Made by a program: the position numbers and the translations under genes. From Diphasiastrum complanatum (lineage: Eukaryota > Streptophyta > Lycopodiopsida > Lycopodiales > Lycopodiaceae): 64,000 nucleotides of DNA. Positions within the stretch are counted from its first letter, which is position 1, and every line of letters begins with the position of its first letter. Positions 52,501-63,130 of the stretch are shown here, one piece after another. Where the stretch lies: assembly GCA_029204225.1 (NCBI GenBank), contig CM055102.1, positions 32,048,607 through 32,112,606 on the forward strand, written 5' to 3'. The notes beneath the pieces were generated by a model. It had not been told where the DNA came from. It saw only the letters and a program-made list of their open reading frames with translations, and did not search any database.

Positions 52501-53527
52501 CCTATCCCCTTGATCATGCACACCTCACCATTCGCTTGTGAAACAGATGTTCCATTATCCAATGCCTTCAAACTACTGAACCAGTTCTTGTTACCTGTCA
52601 TGTGTCTTGTGGCTCCTGAGTCAATATACCATGTTTGATCATCTTGATTAGATGACAATGCAGATATGAAAATGCTAGAGTTTTCAGTTTCACCTTCATC
52701 GACAAGGTTACCTGTTTGTTTTGGTTTTCCCTTGTCTTGTTCCGCCAGGAATTTGCGACATTCACTCTTCTAGTGGCCCTTTTTACCACAATGGAAACAC
52801 TTGCCTTTCTTCTTAGTTTTGCTGGAAGATCCCTCATCCTCTTGAGACTTGGCAAATTGTTGTTTAGTCTTCTTCTTGCCCTTGTCCTTGCCTTGTTTTT
52901 GGCGTGTTGCAAGTGCCTGATCATCAGTATTTTGACGTCTAGCTTTCACCATTTCTCGTCGTTGCTCTTCCTACATCAAGATTCCTGTGAGCTTGTCAAA
53001 GGTTGGCAATCTTTCTCTTGATGCTATTCCGCTCACAAACATCTGATAGGGTCCTGCAATGCCGCATAATGCATTATGCACCAGCTCCACATCACATATG
53101 CGTTCTCCAATAGAATGCAGTTCATCTCTCATTGTCTTGATTCTAGTCATGTACGTCTGAATGTGCTCTCCTTGCTCCATGCGGGCACTATTCAACTTTG
53201 ACTTCAGAAACATGATTCTTGACGGATTTGACGTCTTGAACTGCTCCTTTAGTACATCCCATGCCTGTTTGGGTGTAATAGCATCACAAATGTGGGTAAT
53301 GATGTGATCCTTCACTGACAAGTTAATGAAGGTCAAAGCTTTCCTCATCTTTTTGTCGAACACTTTGATGTCTGCTTCATTTGCGGCCTTCTCTCATCAC
53401 CTATGACGACTTCCCACACATCTTTCTCCATCAGTATGTTTTTCATTTTGAATTTACACATTGCATAGTTGAAAATCCCGTCCAATTTGTTACTTTCACT
53501 CAAAATGGACTCTCCCATGTTTGCCAT
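49520..53527 (-). pseudogene. Copia gag-pol of element G with several frameshifts
   Basis: Pieces in order: gag start MANMGESILSESNKLDGIFN (53527), frame change near 53350, gag FDKKMRKALTFINLSVKDHI (53363-52971), zinc knuckle CFHCGKKGH near 52800 followed by an internal stop, protease WYIDSGATRHMT (52658-52311), pre-integrase MWHKRLGHLSLG, integrase (52224-51550, stop near 51865 and further breaks), then a 551-codon frame (51549-49894) with the integrase end, linker and reverse transcriptase including ALYVDDLIITEN. A small gap is followed by the RNase H C-terminus (49894-49520: TEAEYKAM, LHSDSQSGIQLAKNP). It resembles the tobacco Tnt1 type of Pol. Four or more lesions mean it cannot make a full polyprotein. 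Confidence 0.94.
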
Positions 53528-54826
53528 CGCAAAACTGCTTAAAACTTCTGCCTTAGGCTAAGAACAGTATGTCGAGGACAATAGTGATGTCAAAAGTTGA
53601 AAATAATGACCTGCACTTTTTTTCTTACCATGCCACTCACCGCTTTTCCACCAATTTGAAAGCCAAATCGGCGTCGCTTTTCAAAATGCACTCAGTCGTC
53701 AATTCCCAACAATGTGCCCAGTGGAATGGTGAAACTACTTCTGGCGTACTCCAAACACTTTCTCCGCTGCAATCGCTCTGTTTTGCTGTACCGTACTTGC
53801 AGGTACAGTCCGGGGGCCTTTCGTTTGGAGGTTATAGCCTTTCGTTTGGGTCAAAACGGGCAAAGGACCCAAATATAGGGACTTTTCTAGCTTTTGAACT
53901 ATTTCTTCACTTTGAAGAAACTCCACTCTTCACTTGTGAAGGGACCCAACTCAACTTTCAGTATGAAAATTTTTAATGAAGTTGAAGGCCAGAATGCACT
54001 TCAATTCTTCAGGACCCTATTTAAAGCTCATCCAATGGCTGAACCAAATCTTGTGGTTCAAATTTCTCTCCCATCACAGATTTTGGACCGTTGATTCACT
54101 TGACACCTCATCTACAGGTTCAAAGTACATCTGGGCATCGAACCAAACTCCTGCATACGCTAAGAACTTCAATACACTAAGTTCTTGATCGCGCTGGGCG
54201 CGCGAACTGCCCGCGACTTCCCTGCCTGCGGCCGCGCCTCTCTTCCCTCAAAAAGATCGGATCAAGCTCTCCTGTGGATCATTTTGAGCACGATCTGAGG
54301 CCTGGAGCAGGGTCGCCCTACTGAATCCATGACTTTAGAATGTTCATTCAAGAAATTCCGTGGAGAAACGGTGATTTTAGCTCAACTTGACAAAGTGATC
54401 TTTTCACCTTTTTACCGCAAATCTGCTAGGTTAACTATCTGGAGACAAATCTCTGACATAAACCTCAGAATCTCTCCATGGCTGATTGATAGTGTGATTA
54501 GCTTCCTTCATGTCCTTACGGCATCCAAAACGGTGCACAAACAGCGAAGAAATCACCAGTTATGTATAAAAACCGTAACCCCAAGTCCGGTTTCAATTTT
54601 CAGCTGGCTTCGAAATTGTCAATTTTTCACCAAATTTTTCCCTGTCTGATGCTATGCACAGGCTAATAATCCCTCTGCTGAGCTTAGCAAGCCTCTATAA
54701 ACTAGAAACCATGCACCAGTGCTTCTCTTTCCGTCTTCAACCCGCCGTAAAACCCAGAACTCTCAGAAGACAGTTCTCCCGAAGCTCTCTTCAACGGCGA
54801 CATTGTACTGTGTACACTTCCTGTAC
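53528..54826 (-). other. Leader of element G
   Basis: 1.3 kb between primer site and gag, homologous over at least 53560-53960 to the leader of F (46170-46560). It contains CCGTACTTGCAGGTACAG, which is a perfect GTACTTGCAAGTAC palindrome in F, and a plus-strand 135-codon ORF (53569-53976). Confidence 0.75.
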
Positions 54827-54839
54827 GACTCTGATACCA
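54827..54839 (-). promoter_or_regulatory. Primer binding site of element G
   Basis: Minus TGGTATCAGAGTC after the LTR end TTCTAAGT; matches initiator tRNA-Met except at the last positions. Confidence 0.9.
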
Positions 54840-55114
54840 ACTTAGAATTTGCTTTTCATAGGAACACAGATCATGCTACATAGTAACACAGACAGAAAAT
54901 CACTCTCCTCAGCAAGCTCACATAGCAACTGTATTTCTCAAAATGAAATTACACTGTACATATAGTTGTTCACTCAGGCAACCCATGCATGACCCAGGTT
55001 GCCGTTGGCGGGACGCGTGTCCCGTCGACTTGCCTCGTGGCGAGGCCAACTGATCCTTATTCACTGATAGGACCCACTTACAGTCACACAATGATTCTAA
55101 CTTTAATTCTAACT
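54840..55114 (-). repeat. 5' LTR of element G
   Basis: 275 bp, aligned without gaps to the 3' LTR with about 11 substitutions by eye. Confidence 0.94.
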
Positions 55115-55119
55115 TGTAT

Positions 55120-55311
55120 CTACTACTGAAATTGAATCTCTCAAAAACTCATGTTCTATACTTTCCCACACTTTCCAAAAGTGTTTATTCAAATGCTCTT
55201 AGGCTAATATAACTTTGAAAAGCCAAACTCTAAGTCTAATATGAAAATTGGCCTCAGTTGCCAAATATACAAATATGACCAAAATAGCAAAACTAGTTGA
55301 AATCTTTCACA
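55120..55311 (-). repeat. 5' LTR of element E, outer part
   Basis: Resumes CTACTACTGAAATTG after the second TGTAT of G and ends GAAATCTTTCACA, as in the intact H LTR (38141-38338). Confidence 0.87.
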
Positions 55312-55529
55312 AGTGTTTTTTAAGAACGACTAAACACAATATCATTCATTTTGATTCGAGCTAATATGATCCACATCAATCATCAACAATAGTGTCAAAA
55401 AAACATAAGCAGTACCATACAACTTTTAACAAAATCCTAATTCGTGGACTTTGTTGAAAATATCCCTTGCGCAATCTAATCAAATGCAAGTAAATCTAAT
55501 TGATTTTTCAGTTTCATAGCCCCAACCAA

Positions 55530-57358
55530 ACACTCTATAAGGTTAGGGTTATCAAGTTACAAAAACAGCTCGTACAATATGGTCATCGGCGACCAAACCT
55601 TTTGTGCTAATTCCCCTGCAGCATCGCTTGCATTAGCTTATGAAAAACTCAGTGGATCGCTATCCATATAGCATAAGTAATGATTGAATACAAACAAATG
55701 ACAATATCAAACACATGTCTATTCCTACATAGAAGTAGCACTGGTAAATCATTGTTAGGACATCAAAAACCATAGGTCAATTGTTAGGTCTAGTTGTAGG
55801 TAAATCGTTGTTAGGTCAATTGCTCTTCCAACAACTAGCAGATCCTGGACTTTGACATAACATAACTACATCCCTTTACGAAGGAAATCGAAGCTAGAAA
55901 AATGTGTGAAAGAGGGCAGAAAAACTATTGCTCCTAATATCTTCCTGAAAAAACATGGGTATTTAGTTGGAGTTAGCTGGAAATGTCTTGTACGGTATAG
56001 TCATCGACAACCATAGCAAGGTGAGAGTTCCAATACACTGCACCATCGCTCAAATATTCAACTGTATGGTATTCCAAGTTTAATAGTGGCTTATGAAAAA
56101 CTCAATGGATCGCTATCCATATAGCCTAAACAATGATTGAATACAAACAAAAGACAATATTGAATGCATGTTTATTCCTACATAGCAGAGTTAGCAAATG
56201 AAACAATAGTTGAAAGAAGACAAATGAGGCATAGATCCGGAGTCTCAAAGGATGCAAGGGGACTGTCCCTTGATGGATGTCTAAGAAAGATAACCAAAGT
56301 CCCTAAGCCATTATAAATGGCCAACTCGTGAGCTTCACCCATTTGTAAAAGGTACTCTCCATAGCTCGTGATAGACATGCCAACATCTAATCCATGTATA
56401 TTCTACTTATGCTTAATGTAAATATAATATTCTAGTAACATTGCTATCAAGAAAATTGCTTGGGTGGGGCAACACATGATGAGCAATCAAATGAGGTTCA
56501 TACTAACAAATGTTAGACATCAGTAGATAGTGCGCGCAGGCCTATCTCAACTAATTTAAAGACCACATAGCAGTCAATGTTCGAAGCTTTCAGTTTGAAC
56601 TCTTGTCCAAGATGAGTGATGATCTCACTCAATCTTTCTTTCAAGATAGAATGATCAAAATCAAACAATCAGTCATACACTCAATTGATTCATTGCCCAC
56701 TCAATCACTCATTTGATTATATAATACCCAGTTCAAAGTTTTGAGACGGTTAAAACTGGAACGTCTTATGAGGTGTCGATTGCGAAGGAACCATCTTGCA
56801 CATGTGATGATTTTCGTAAAACCATAGCAATGCAAAAATTTGTTCCTTGCAAACATATGTATTTCGTGTACCTACAAGCTAAAGGGTTGGATGTCATTCG
56901 TAATACGTTTATGCACCAACCAGTTTTGAAGTGTGAGGAACTATTTCATATATTCACTTTGCCATCTAGTGGTATGGCTTAAGTGTACCACCAAACAATG
57001 TGTCGTGTAGTGTTCTTCCAGTTTGACACGTTTTGGGTAGTCTTCATAAGAAAGTGTGCCAATTCTTTGTTTTGCAAGTACAAGATATTTTAAAGAAATG
57101 ATTTTGACAAAAAACTCTTTTGTGTTTAAAAAGTTCTCCACACAGAATCGTTGAGTATCTTAGATCTTTGTATTGGCATCTCAGATCTTTTTTGAAATGG
57201 GTTACCACCCTAAACCTAGTTTGTATCACAACATGTTTTTGTCATGGACATTCTTTGTTAAAAAAAAACCTCGCAAAACTTGCAATTTGTCAGGCCTCAC
57301 CTCGCGGGTAGTATGGGGTAGATGTTTTATGCACTATTCCAAATAAATGCATCATTTT
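55530..57358 (+). mobile_element. SWIM-segment copy 2 (DNA-transposon-like remnant)
   Basis: Same order as copy 1 at about 90 percent identity by eye, but 56302-56727 (about 425 bp) replaces some 26 bp of copy 1. The replaced block has a minus-strand frame (GEYLLQMGEAHELAIYNGL) vaguely like a LINE endonuclease. No terminal repeats were found. Confidence 0.58.
56746..56982 (+). pseudogene. SWIM zinc-finger exon, copy 2
   Basis: Encodes VKTGTSYEVSIAKEPSCTCD followed by DFRKTIAMQKFVPCKHMYFV and YLQAKGLDVIRNTFMHQP, ending FTLPSSGMA with a stop at 56980. The SWIM residues C-x-C ... C-x-H are all present. The region upstream (ELANETIVERRQMRH near 56189) is separated by the replaced block, so the exon is internally broken. 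It is probably the C-terminal part of a Mutator-like transposase. Confidence 0.7.
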
Positions 57359-57368
57359 TTTTGTAAAG

Positions 57369-57566
57369 AAAACTATTGCGGTTAAAATTTTAGGATATGG
57401 ACCAGTGAATTCCATGCTCAGATCATCTCATTTTGTAGTGTATGCTGCTTACGTTGATTTGAGTAAGCATGAAAACTATGAGCTATTGGATCCATCCGAA
57501 AGAAGAAAATTGTTGCATGATTCTGAGTTGCAACTTTCATTGGAAAACATATCGGAAGCAGATTAG
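57369..57566 (+). CDS. Candidate 3'-terminal exon of an unknown gene
   Basis: A good acceptor (TTTTTTTTGTAAAG|) is followed by 65 open codons and TAG: KTIAVKILGYGPVNSMLRSS, then HFVVYAAYVDLSKHENYELL and a charged end (DPSERRKLLHDSELQLSLEN). It has no start codon of its own and lies just beyond the shared SWIM segment, on the same strand. It converges with the minus-strand gene that ends at 57634. I recognise no family; it may be the last exon of the SWIM-containing gene. Confidence 0.4.
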   Translation, partial: KTIAVKILGYGPVNSMLRSSHFVVYAAYVDLSKHENYELLDPSERRKLLHDSELQLSLENISEAD

Positions 57567-57633
57567 ATACTGTTGAATCGTACTTTGTAAATATTTTTAT
57601 TTAATATACAAAATTTTATTGTGTGTCTATAGC

Positions 57634-60353
57634 CTACTGGCTTGTATAAATTTGCATGCTTTTTGAAATTTTTATAATCCGTCGATTTTGTATTATGACG
57701 AATTTGGATTCTTTAGTAAAACCATTGGAAACGTTGCAGTATATATATGTTTTTTGTGCTAGTCCCGCCATGTTGTGTACTTTTATGAAATGCCGCTCTT
57801 GCTTGCCAATGAGATTTTTCCATTCCTTGCGATGACCATATGCTAGAACTTCCACTATTCTTGCAAAGAATGTCGAATGATATCGTAATATGTGTTGCAT
57901 GTCATAAAAACATAATCTAAATCAGTACCAAAAGTATCTAATTTAATTGCACATATTTGTCTATCGTAGTATAAAATTAAAATTTTACCATATAATGTGG
58001 TATATGATCAACACCCCATGCACTTTGAACTACATCATCAAATTCATTGGTTGTTTTCTGTATCATTTGAATATCGGTATTTAAAAATTTATCTTTTCTC
58101 AAGTATTTCACCATGTTGTCTAACTTTTTCCAAACTTCTACTTTGTGTATACGAGTAGAACCTTCTTCTTCAAAATCTTGAGTCGCTGCAATAATTTCTT
58201 TCCAAACCATGTATTGAACCTTAGATTGTTTGCTAGAATAATTTGATAAAAACTTCGAGCTTTAGATCCTCCAATGCTCGGCTTGCATGGAATATTTCCT
58301 ATTTTACCTGATAGCTTATAATCTTTTTTAATTTTAACATGGCCTTTATGTAAGCCTGCTTTGGACAACACATCCTCTAATATAAAAATAGCTTCCTTCA
58401 CAGAGGCCTCTGGCTTAGAATTCCATGCAAACAAGATGTGAAGATATATTATTTTTTCTATAATACGCATCTCCGCATGCAATGTACATATATGAACATT
58501 TCGTAGAGAAATTGGTAGTACAGGTTTTCAATTAGAATCTTCTCGATCTCTTGATATTCAAGTACTCCTTGTCATGTCTTTTGTTGTTTTCATGCAGTAC
58601 AAACAAGGGTGTTTAGAGTTAGGGCCATGAGATACATTGAACATATATTTTAATGTCTTCAGATCTCCTGCTAAATGTCATTCAATGTTGAAAGTGCCAA
58701 TTCCAGGAATATTGAGTGGAACTCCCTCCATGTGATTTTTTATGGTGGCAGAATATGATGTTCTACTGAATATCCATGAGAGAATGTTATGGTCTTCTTT
58801 CAGCACCTATAAGAGAATACAAAAACGTGATTAGCCTCATAATATTAACACGGAGAAGATTTTAGATATAATATCCATATTCAAATGATTATCCCTATTA
58901 ATTATGTGAAGGAACTGCGATACCTGAAATGTTGCCAACCACCAGATATCATTTTCTGATTGAACACTGAAATTGAGGCCTTTTGAGTCTTCTGAATTTG
59001 AAAGTGCTTCATTCATGATTGTGAGACTGACTCTTTCCATATTTTGTCCTTTTATGATTTCAAACTCATCTAACTTGAGAACAACTATCAACTTGTTATT
59101 GACATTCTCATTTGTAATGCCTTAAAAATTTATGATGAATGTTCATAACTGATTAATGTCAATAAATAAATTGTTGGAATTGTTATATGCTAGACTTTCT
59201 CCTTTTGAGCAATACACTTCATTGATATGAGATGGATTACCAACTATTGTCTGCATACCATGGTTTAACATGTCTTTTTTTTTTTAAAAAGATGAAATGG
59301 TCGTGGGATTGAAAACTTTCTAATATTTACCTATGCAAATGCCTCCTTTATCATCTTAAACATTGTTGCATATGCTTCTCTACTGATGCTAGAAAAGTCA
59401 CATGCCCCCTGAAGCAATGCAGTGTCTAATATTTTTCCAACTTCATCTGTAATGCTATCAGTAATTGAAGCCTTAATCTTTTTCATTTTGTTATTATTTA
59501 ACATTGATTTCATAGACATTGGCCAAATGGTCTTCAACAACCAATGCTGATTTGCATTGCAAACATAATGTTTATGAAAATGTCAGTAGAAATTAGGACA
59601 CTCATAGTACTCACAACAATATATAATAAGCAAATCAACAGAAAGTTGAAATGAACAAATAACAAAATTAGTGATTATGAATGAATCAAAAAGTTCAAGC
59701 AATATTCAATACCAAATAAGCTATAACTTACTTGAATGCACAGATTCGTCTTTTTCTATGACCTCCTCTGGATGATAGATCACATATATCCTTGTTTACC
59801 AGTCTTTTCTCTTGTTGCTTCAGACCTTTCTGTTGAGCACATCCATAACTTTAACAAGAGACAAATATGAGATACGCATGGATTGAAATGCAATTTTTAT
59901 CTCATCATTACTAGTTGTATAATGATGCAAAGAAGATTTCAACCTTTGGATCTCCTCCTTGAGAATCTCATTTCATCCAAACAAGTTTTCATCTTTGTAG
60001 ATTTTTCTTCGCACTCCTTTGATATTTTCCTTGACTCCTCTTCCAAATAATGTATTCTTTGCATTAAATGTGCATTCCCATAAAGCATCAAATTCTCACA
60101 ATAACCCAAAAGGCCATTTTTACCATGACAGTTAGATTATTAATTGACTCACCGAATGAAAATCTGGATGTTGCAATGAACATGGATCAATAGGATACAG
60201 TGTTCCCGATGACCATAAATCTACATGTTTTAGTTTTTCCTTCTTGTATCGGACCTTTTGAGAAGTTGACAATTTGGGTTGCTTTGAATTTCTCATCCTA
60301 AGCGGAGCATATTCTGGTGACAGATCCACATGAAGATGATAAAGCTTTGTCAT
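57634..60353 (-). pseudogene. Multi-exon transposase-like gene, degenerate
   Basis: Exon 1 is 60353-60153 (67 codons from MTKLYHLHVDLSPEYAPLRM; donor TCG|GTGAGT). Next are a coiled-coil exon near 60095-59850 (QRIHYLEEESRKISKECEEK) with one frameshift, a basic piece ending CAFK|GTAAGT near 59732, 59562-59331 (TDEVGKILDTALLQG, SISREAYATMFKMIKEAF), about 59120-58924 (VVLKLDEFEIIKGQN to IWWLATFQ|GTATCG), then acceptor TATAG| at 58806. Downstream come GDLKTLKYMFNV with a CxxC (HPCLYC), LHAEMRIIEKIIYLH, IGGSKARSFYQ, WGVDHIPHYM|GTAAAA near 57986, and a last exon to 57634 with GHRKEWKNLIGKQERHF. The 58923-58807 intron is phase 0. At least three in-frame stops make this copy inactive. The motif order recalls uncharacterised RNase-H-fold transposase-like proteins; that is from memory and tentative. 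Confidence 0.5.
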
Positions 60354-60998
60354 CGGTACAGTAGTATAGTAACAAACAACACAATGACAATAACAAAGCT
60401 GGAGATGATGCTAACAACTCTGTTGGAGATAGAGATGGCGTAGGTTTTTTTTATAAATGTCACTCCTAATTCAAATTTTTGAGTGTTCCCAACTATTGGG
60501 AGGGAATATTTTAGCATTTTAAAAAATTATATTCTAACTGTGGTTAAACACCAGTGAAGTTTGATGTGACTAAACTAAGGTGCATTCATTTACATGGAAA
60601 GTAGTGCGGGCAGATGCGTAAAGAAGTTAGAAAATGATATTATAATTACTTTATAGTTATTTTTCTCTCTCCTACATGGCATTTCTTATAGGGCCCTCTT
60701 TGGGCCCATATTTTCTCTAATGATTCGCTTGACAAACGGCTAGAAATTGATGTACATGCATATCCGAGTCATCGTGTTTCTTCCCCTTGAAGCACGAAAA
60801 AGTTGATGCCCGAGTACGACCTACTCGTGTCACATCGATTCCACGGAGAACCTAGTCCGACTCGGATATGAACCACTTGCTCCTGAAGCCATTGGTACAA
60901 ACTCTCCCCCACTGTCTGTAATTCTACCCACAATTGAAAATCACTACTCTCCAAATTTTACCCTTTATTCAAATCCAGCGGCAACGGAACCAAAAAGG
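60354..60998. other. Region upstream of the transposase-like gene; no further gene
   Basis: It would hold the promoter of the minus-strand gene ending near 60353. It contains GGGCCCTCTTTGGGCCC (60694-60710), a pair of palindromic GGGCCC sites. The minus strand just right of this region's end reads TTGGTTCCGTTGCCG, weakly like a tRNA-Asp primer site of some gypsy elements. Confidence 0.4.
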
Positions 60999-61733
60999 TG
61001 TTAGGGGGTAAAATATTCCCTAACTACCTAACGTTGGACCATGGTAGTGCACAATGATAGATCACTACTATGCGGAGGATTCTTACAAGTAAATTACTAC
61101 ATACAACAGGTACCAGATTAATAACAATTTAAGCCCACCATATCAAAACATGACTAACATCAACCCACAAAGTACAACAAAACCATACAATGAATACACA
61201 TTCCATATCGTTGTCTACGAAAGACAATACAATATCAAAACTAGAAATGTCATTACATCAAGAATGATACAAAGGGAAATGTGTTGCTGAAATTCCATTC
61301 CATATTAAACAACTAAACATATAGTACTAGACAGTGGAGACGATAATATATTTCTACACCAAATCTCCTTAAAAGGTCTTATACATTTCAGTACTTAGCA
61401 TAACAAGTCCCCGCAAAAATCTACAAGGGCCGCCATTCCTTCATATGCGGTTCCCATGCAGTCGGTTCAACTTCCATCGCTAGACCTTGTAAGGCCCGCA
61501 ATTGTTACACTTGCGGTTGCTTTTCGGTCCGTTCGACTTCCGTTCCTCTCTTCCTGAATATGACCTTTCCATTCCGAATTAACAACCTACAAAAATAATC
61601 TTTCCTCCTAACTTGTCATTATTCTAACTACAGTTAATCAACAATTTACATACACGAGCCATGCTAAAATCAAAACCTAAACTTATTCTCCATGTTTTTA
61701 AACATATTACATTGGCCAAGAATTGGCCTAACA
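60999..61733. repeat. Possible LTR, 735 bp
   Basis: Bounded by TGTTAGGGGG and GGCCTAACA, an inverted TGTTAG/CTAACA pair typical of LTR ends. The flanking pentamers AAAGG and GGAGG agree at three of five positions only. No second copy is in the window. If real it is most likely a minus-strand 5' LTR, given the weak primer-site-like sequence at its left. Confidence 0.35.
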
Positions 61734-61747
61734 GGAGGGAGAGAAAG

Positions 61748-62043
61748 TGTTATATGATTTGGCCATGACAGTAGGAAGAGATGAAACTTTGTCGTCATCT
61801 TGAAGAGAGGAGAGAATACTACAATGTTGTATGGCTAAAAATGTTATGTTTATGACCAATATGAGGGATTCAGAATCACTCCTGACCTAGATAGCCGGTA
61901 TCTCCAGTTTATATGGTTATTAGTTATGCCTCGTAATTTTGGTCTTGGCTGGTAAAGTAATCAATAGCCTTATACACTGGAGAAACCGGCTATCCATGTC
62001 TAGGAATTATTCCAAATCTCTCATATTGGACATGGACATAACA
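61748..62043 (-). repeat. 3' LTR of a Ty3/gypsy chromovirus, largely palindromic
   Basis: 296 bp with TGTTAT...ATAACA ends. It starts right after a chromodomain ORF end and a purine tract (minus AAGGGGGAAAGAA, 62044-62056), which identifies it as a 3' LTR. Most of its right two thirds form a long imperfect hairpin (arms about 61840-61935 and 61950-62045). Confidence 0.68.
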
Positions 62044-62065
62044 TTCTTTCCCCCTTGAACCACTT

Positions 62066-62185
62066 CTGTCTTCAAAAGCGAAAACTAGGGAAGTTCTTCT
62101 TTATGCTTTTAACCTTTTCCCATGAATCATCATCCTCAGTCCAACCCCTCCACCTAATCAAGCGCTTAGATATAGAACGATTCTC
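62066..62185 (-). pseudogene. Chromodomain end of a Ty3/gypsy polyprotein
   Basis: The minus strand reads NRSISKRLIRWRGWTEDDDS, then WEKVKSIKKNFPSFRF and TGA. The LIRWRGW...D.SWE pattern is the core of the chromodomain that ends integrase of chromoviruses, where it binds modified histones to direct insertion. Only this last part is left; the rest of pol is cut off at about 62186, where plus-strand gypsy sequence starts. Confidence 0.75.
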
Positions 62186-62187
62186 AT

Positions 62188-63130
62188 TTGTTTATCTCTG
62201 GTTCTGAGCTCTCTTTTCAGGAGGGTAAGGAAGTAGTTACATTGTTTGGAGACAAATATGTACATCCATCTAGGATGACTTCACTTTCTAATGTAATGGA
62301 ATTTTTTGATTCACAGTATAAAGCTTATTCTTTATTTGCCAAACCCATTTTGGATTTTTCCGAAATGCATCTAAGTAGTTGTGAATTGTCAAAAAATCTT
62401 AACTTAGTGGACTTAGATCAGGAGCAAATAGAGAAGAATAAGATATTGTCCGAATTCAAAGATGTGTTTCCAGTTGAATTACTCATGGAATACCACCTAG
62501 GTCAATAGACCACAAGATCGAGTTAATTCCAGGTAGTCACCCTATCTCTAGACAACCATACTGGTTTTCTCAGAAAGAAGAGATAGAGATTACTAATCAA
62601 ATTGAGAATTATTTTAAGATGGGTCATATTCAGCCAAATAAGTCACCATGGGATGCTCCTTTTCTTCTAAAAGCGAAGAAAAATGGAGGCTTCCAGATGT
62701 GTGTTTTGGACGAGATTCGGTCATTATGAATTCCTTGTGCTTCCTTTTGGGTTGACGAATGCACCTGCTACATTCCAACAGATGATGAACGATATTTTTT
62801 GTCCATATCTGGGAAAGTGTGTAGTTGTATTCTTAGATGATATTCTCATCTATAGTAAGACACTTAAGGAGCATTTGAATCATCTTAAGACTGTCTTGGA
62901 GATACTCCGAAGGGAGAAACTGTATGCTAAAGAATCTAAATGCTAATTATTTAGGCATGAGTTGTTGTACCTCTGTCATAAGATCACCCGTAGTGAGTTG
63001 AAGATAGACGAGAGTAAGGTCAAGATAGTGCTTGAGTGGCTGATACCGAAGATGGTTAGAGAAGTTAAATCTTTTCTTGGTATTACAGTTTTCTTACGTA
63101 AGTCAATTGCAGATTATGCAAACTCCTCTC
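62188..63130 (+). pseudogene. Ty3/gypsy protease-RT fragment with internal deletion
   Basis: A 106-codon frame (62188-62508) carries the protease end (LFGDKYVHPSRMTSL) and the start of the RT linker (FKDVFPVEL, where gypsy has F.DVFP..LP). A frameshift leads to the RT N-terminus ([38 protein letters not shown]). A deletion of the first RT Asp motif joins directly to 62683-62946: [18 protein letters not shown]-type residues and [14 protein letters not shown] with the FLDD catalytic pair. After a stop at 62943 comes ELKIDESKVKIVLEW and a decayed RNase H start to about 63130. It is on the opposite strand to the adjoining chromodomain fragment. Confidence 0.85.

Larger units (their letters stand above)
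49192..55114 (-). mobile_element. Element G: complete-length Ty1/copia retrotransposon, frameshifted
   Basis: 5923 bp with 275-bp LTRs, the exact target duplication TGTAT (49187-49191 and 55115-55119), primer site, 1.3-kb leader, all copia domains and a polypurine tract. The LTRs differ at about 11 positions by eye (near 4 percent), so it is clearly older than B and J. It is inserted in the 5' LTR of E. Confidence 0.95.
47661..55311 (-). mobile_element. Element E: copia broken by F and G
   Basis: Minus-strand copia of the J/H/L family. Its 5' LTR (48994-49191 and 55120-55311) is split by G. The gag-protease region (47661-48729) ends where F inserted. The inner part of the LTR and the primer site are deleted between about 48985 and 48994. 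Its protease-integrase continuation is not adjacent; an E-type second half lies at 17881-18760 in opposite orientation. Confidence 0.83.

Noticed and set aside
58138-58482. Cytidine deaminase based on HAEMR and a later SK..S..Q motif
   Set aside because: The paired CxxC expected after the HAE motif is missing, and upstream GDLK...CxxC and exon order fit a transposase-like reading better.
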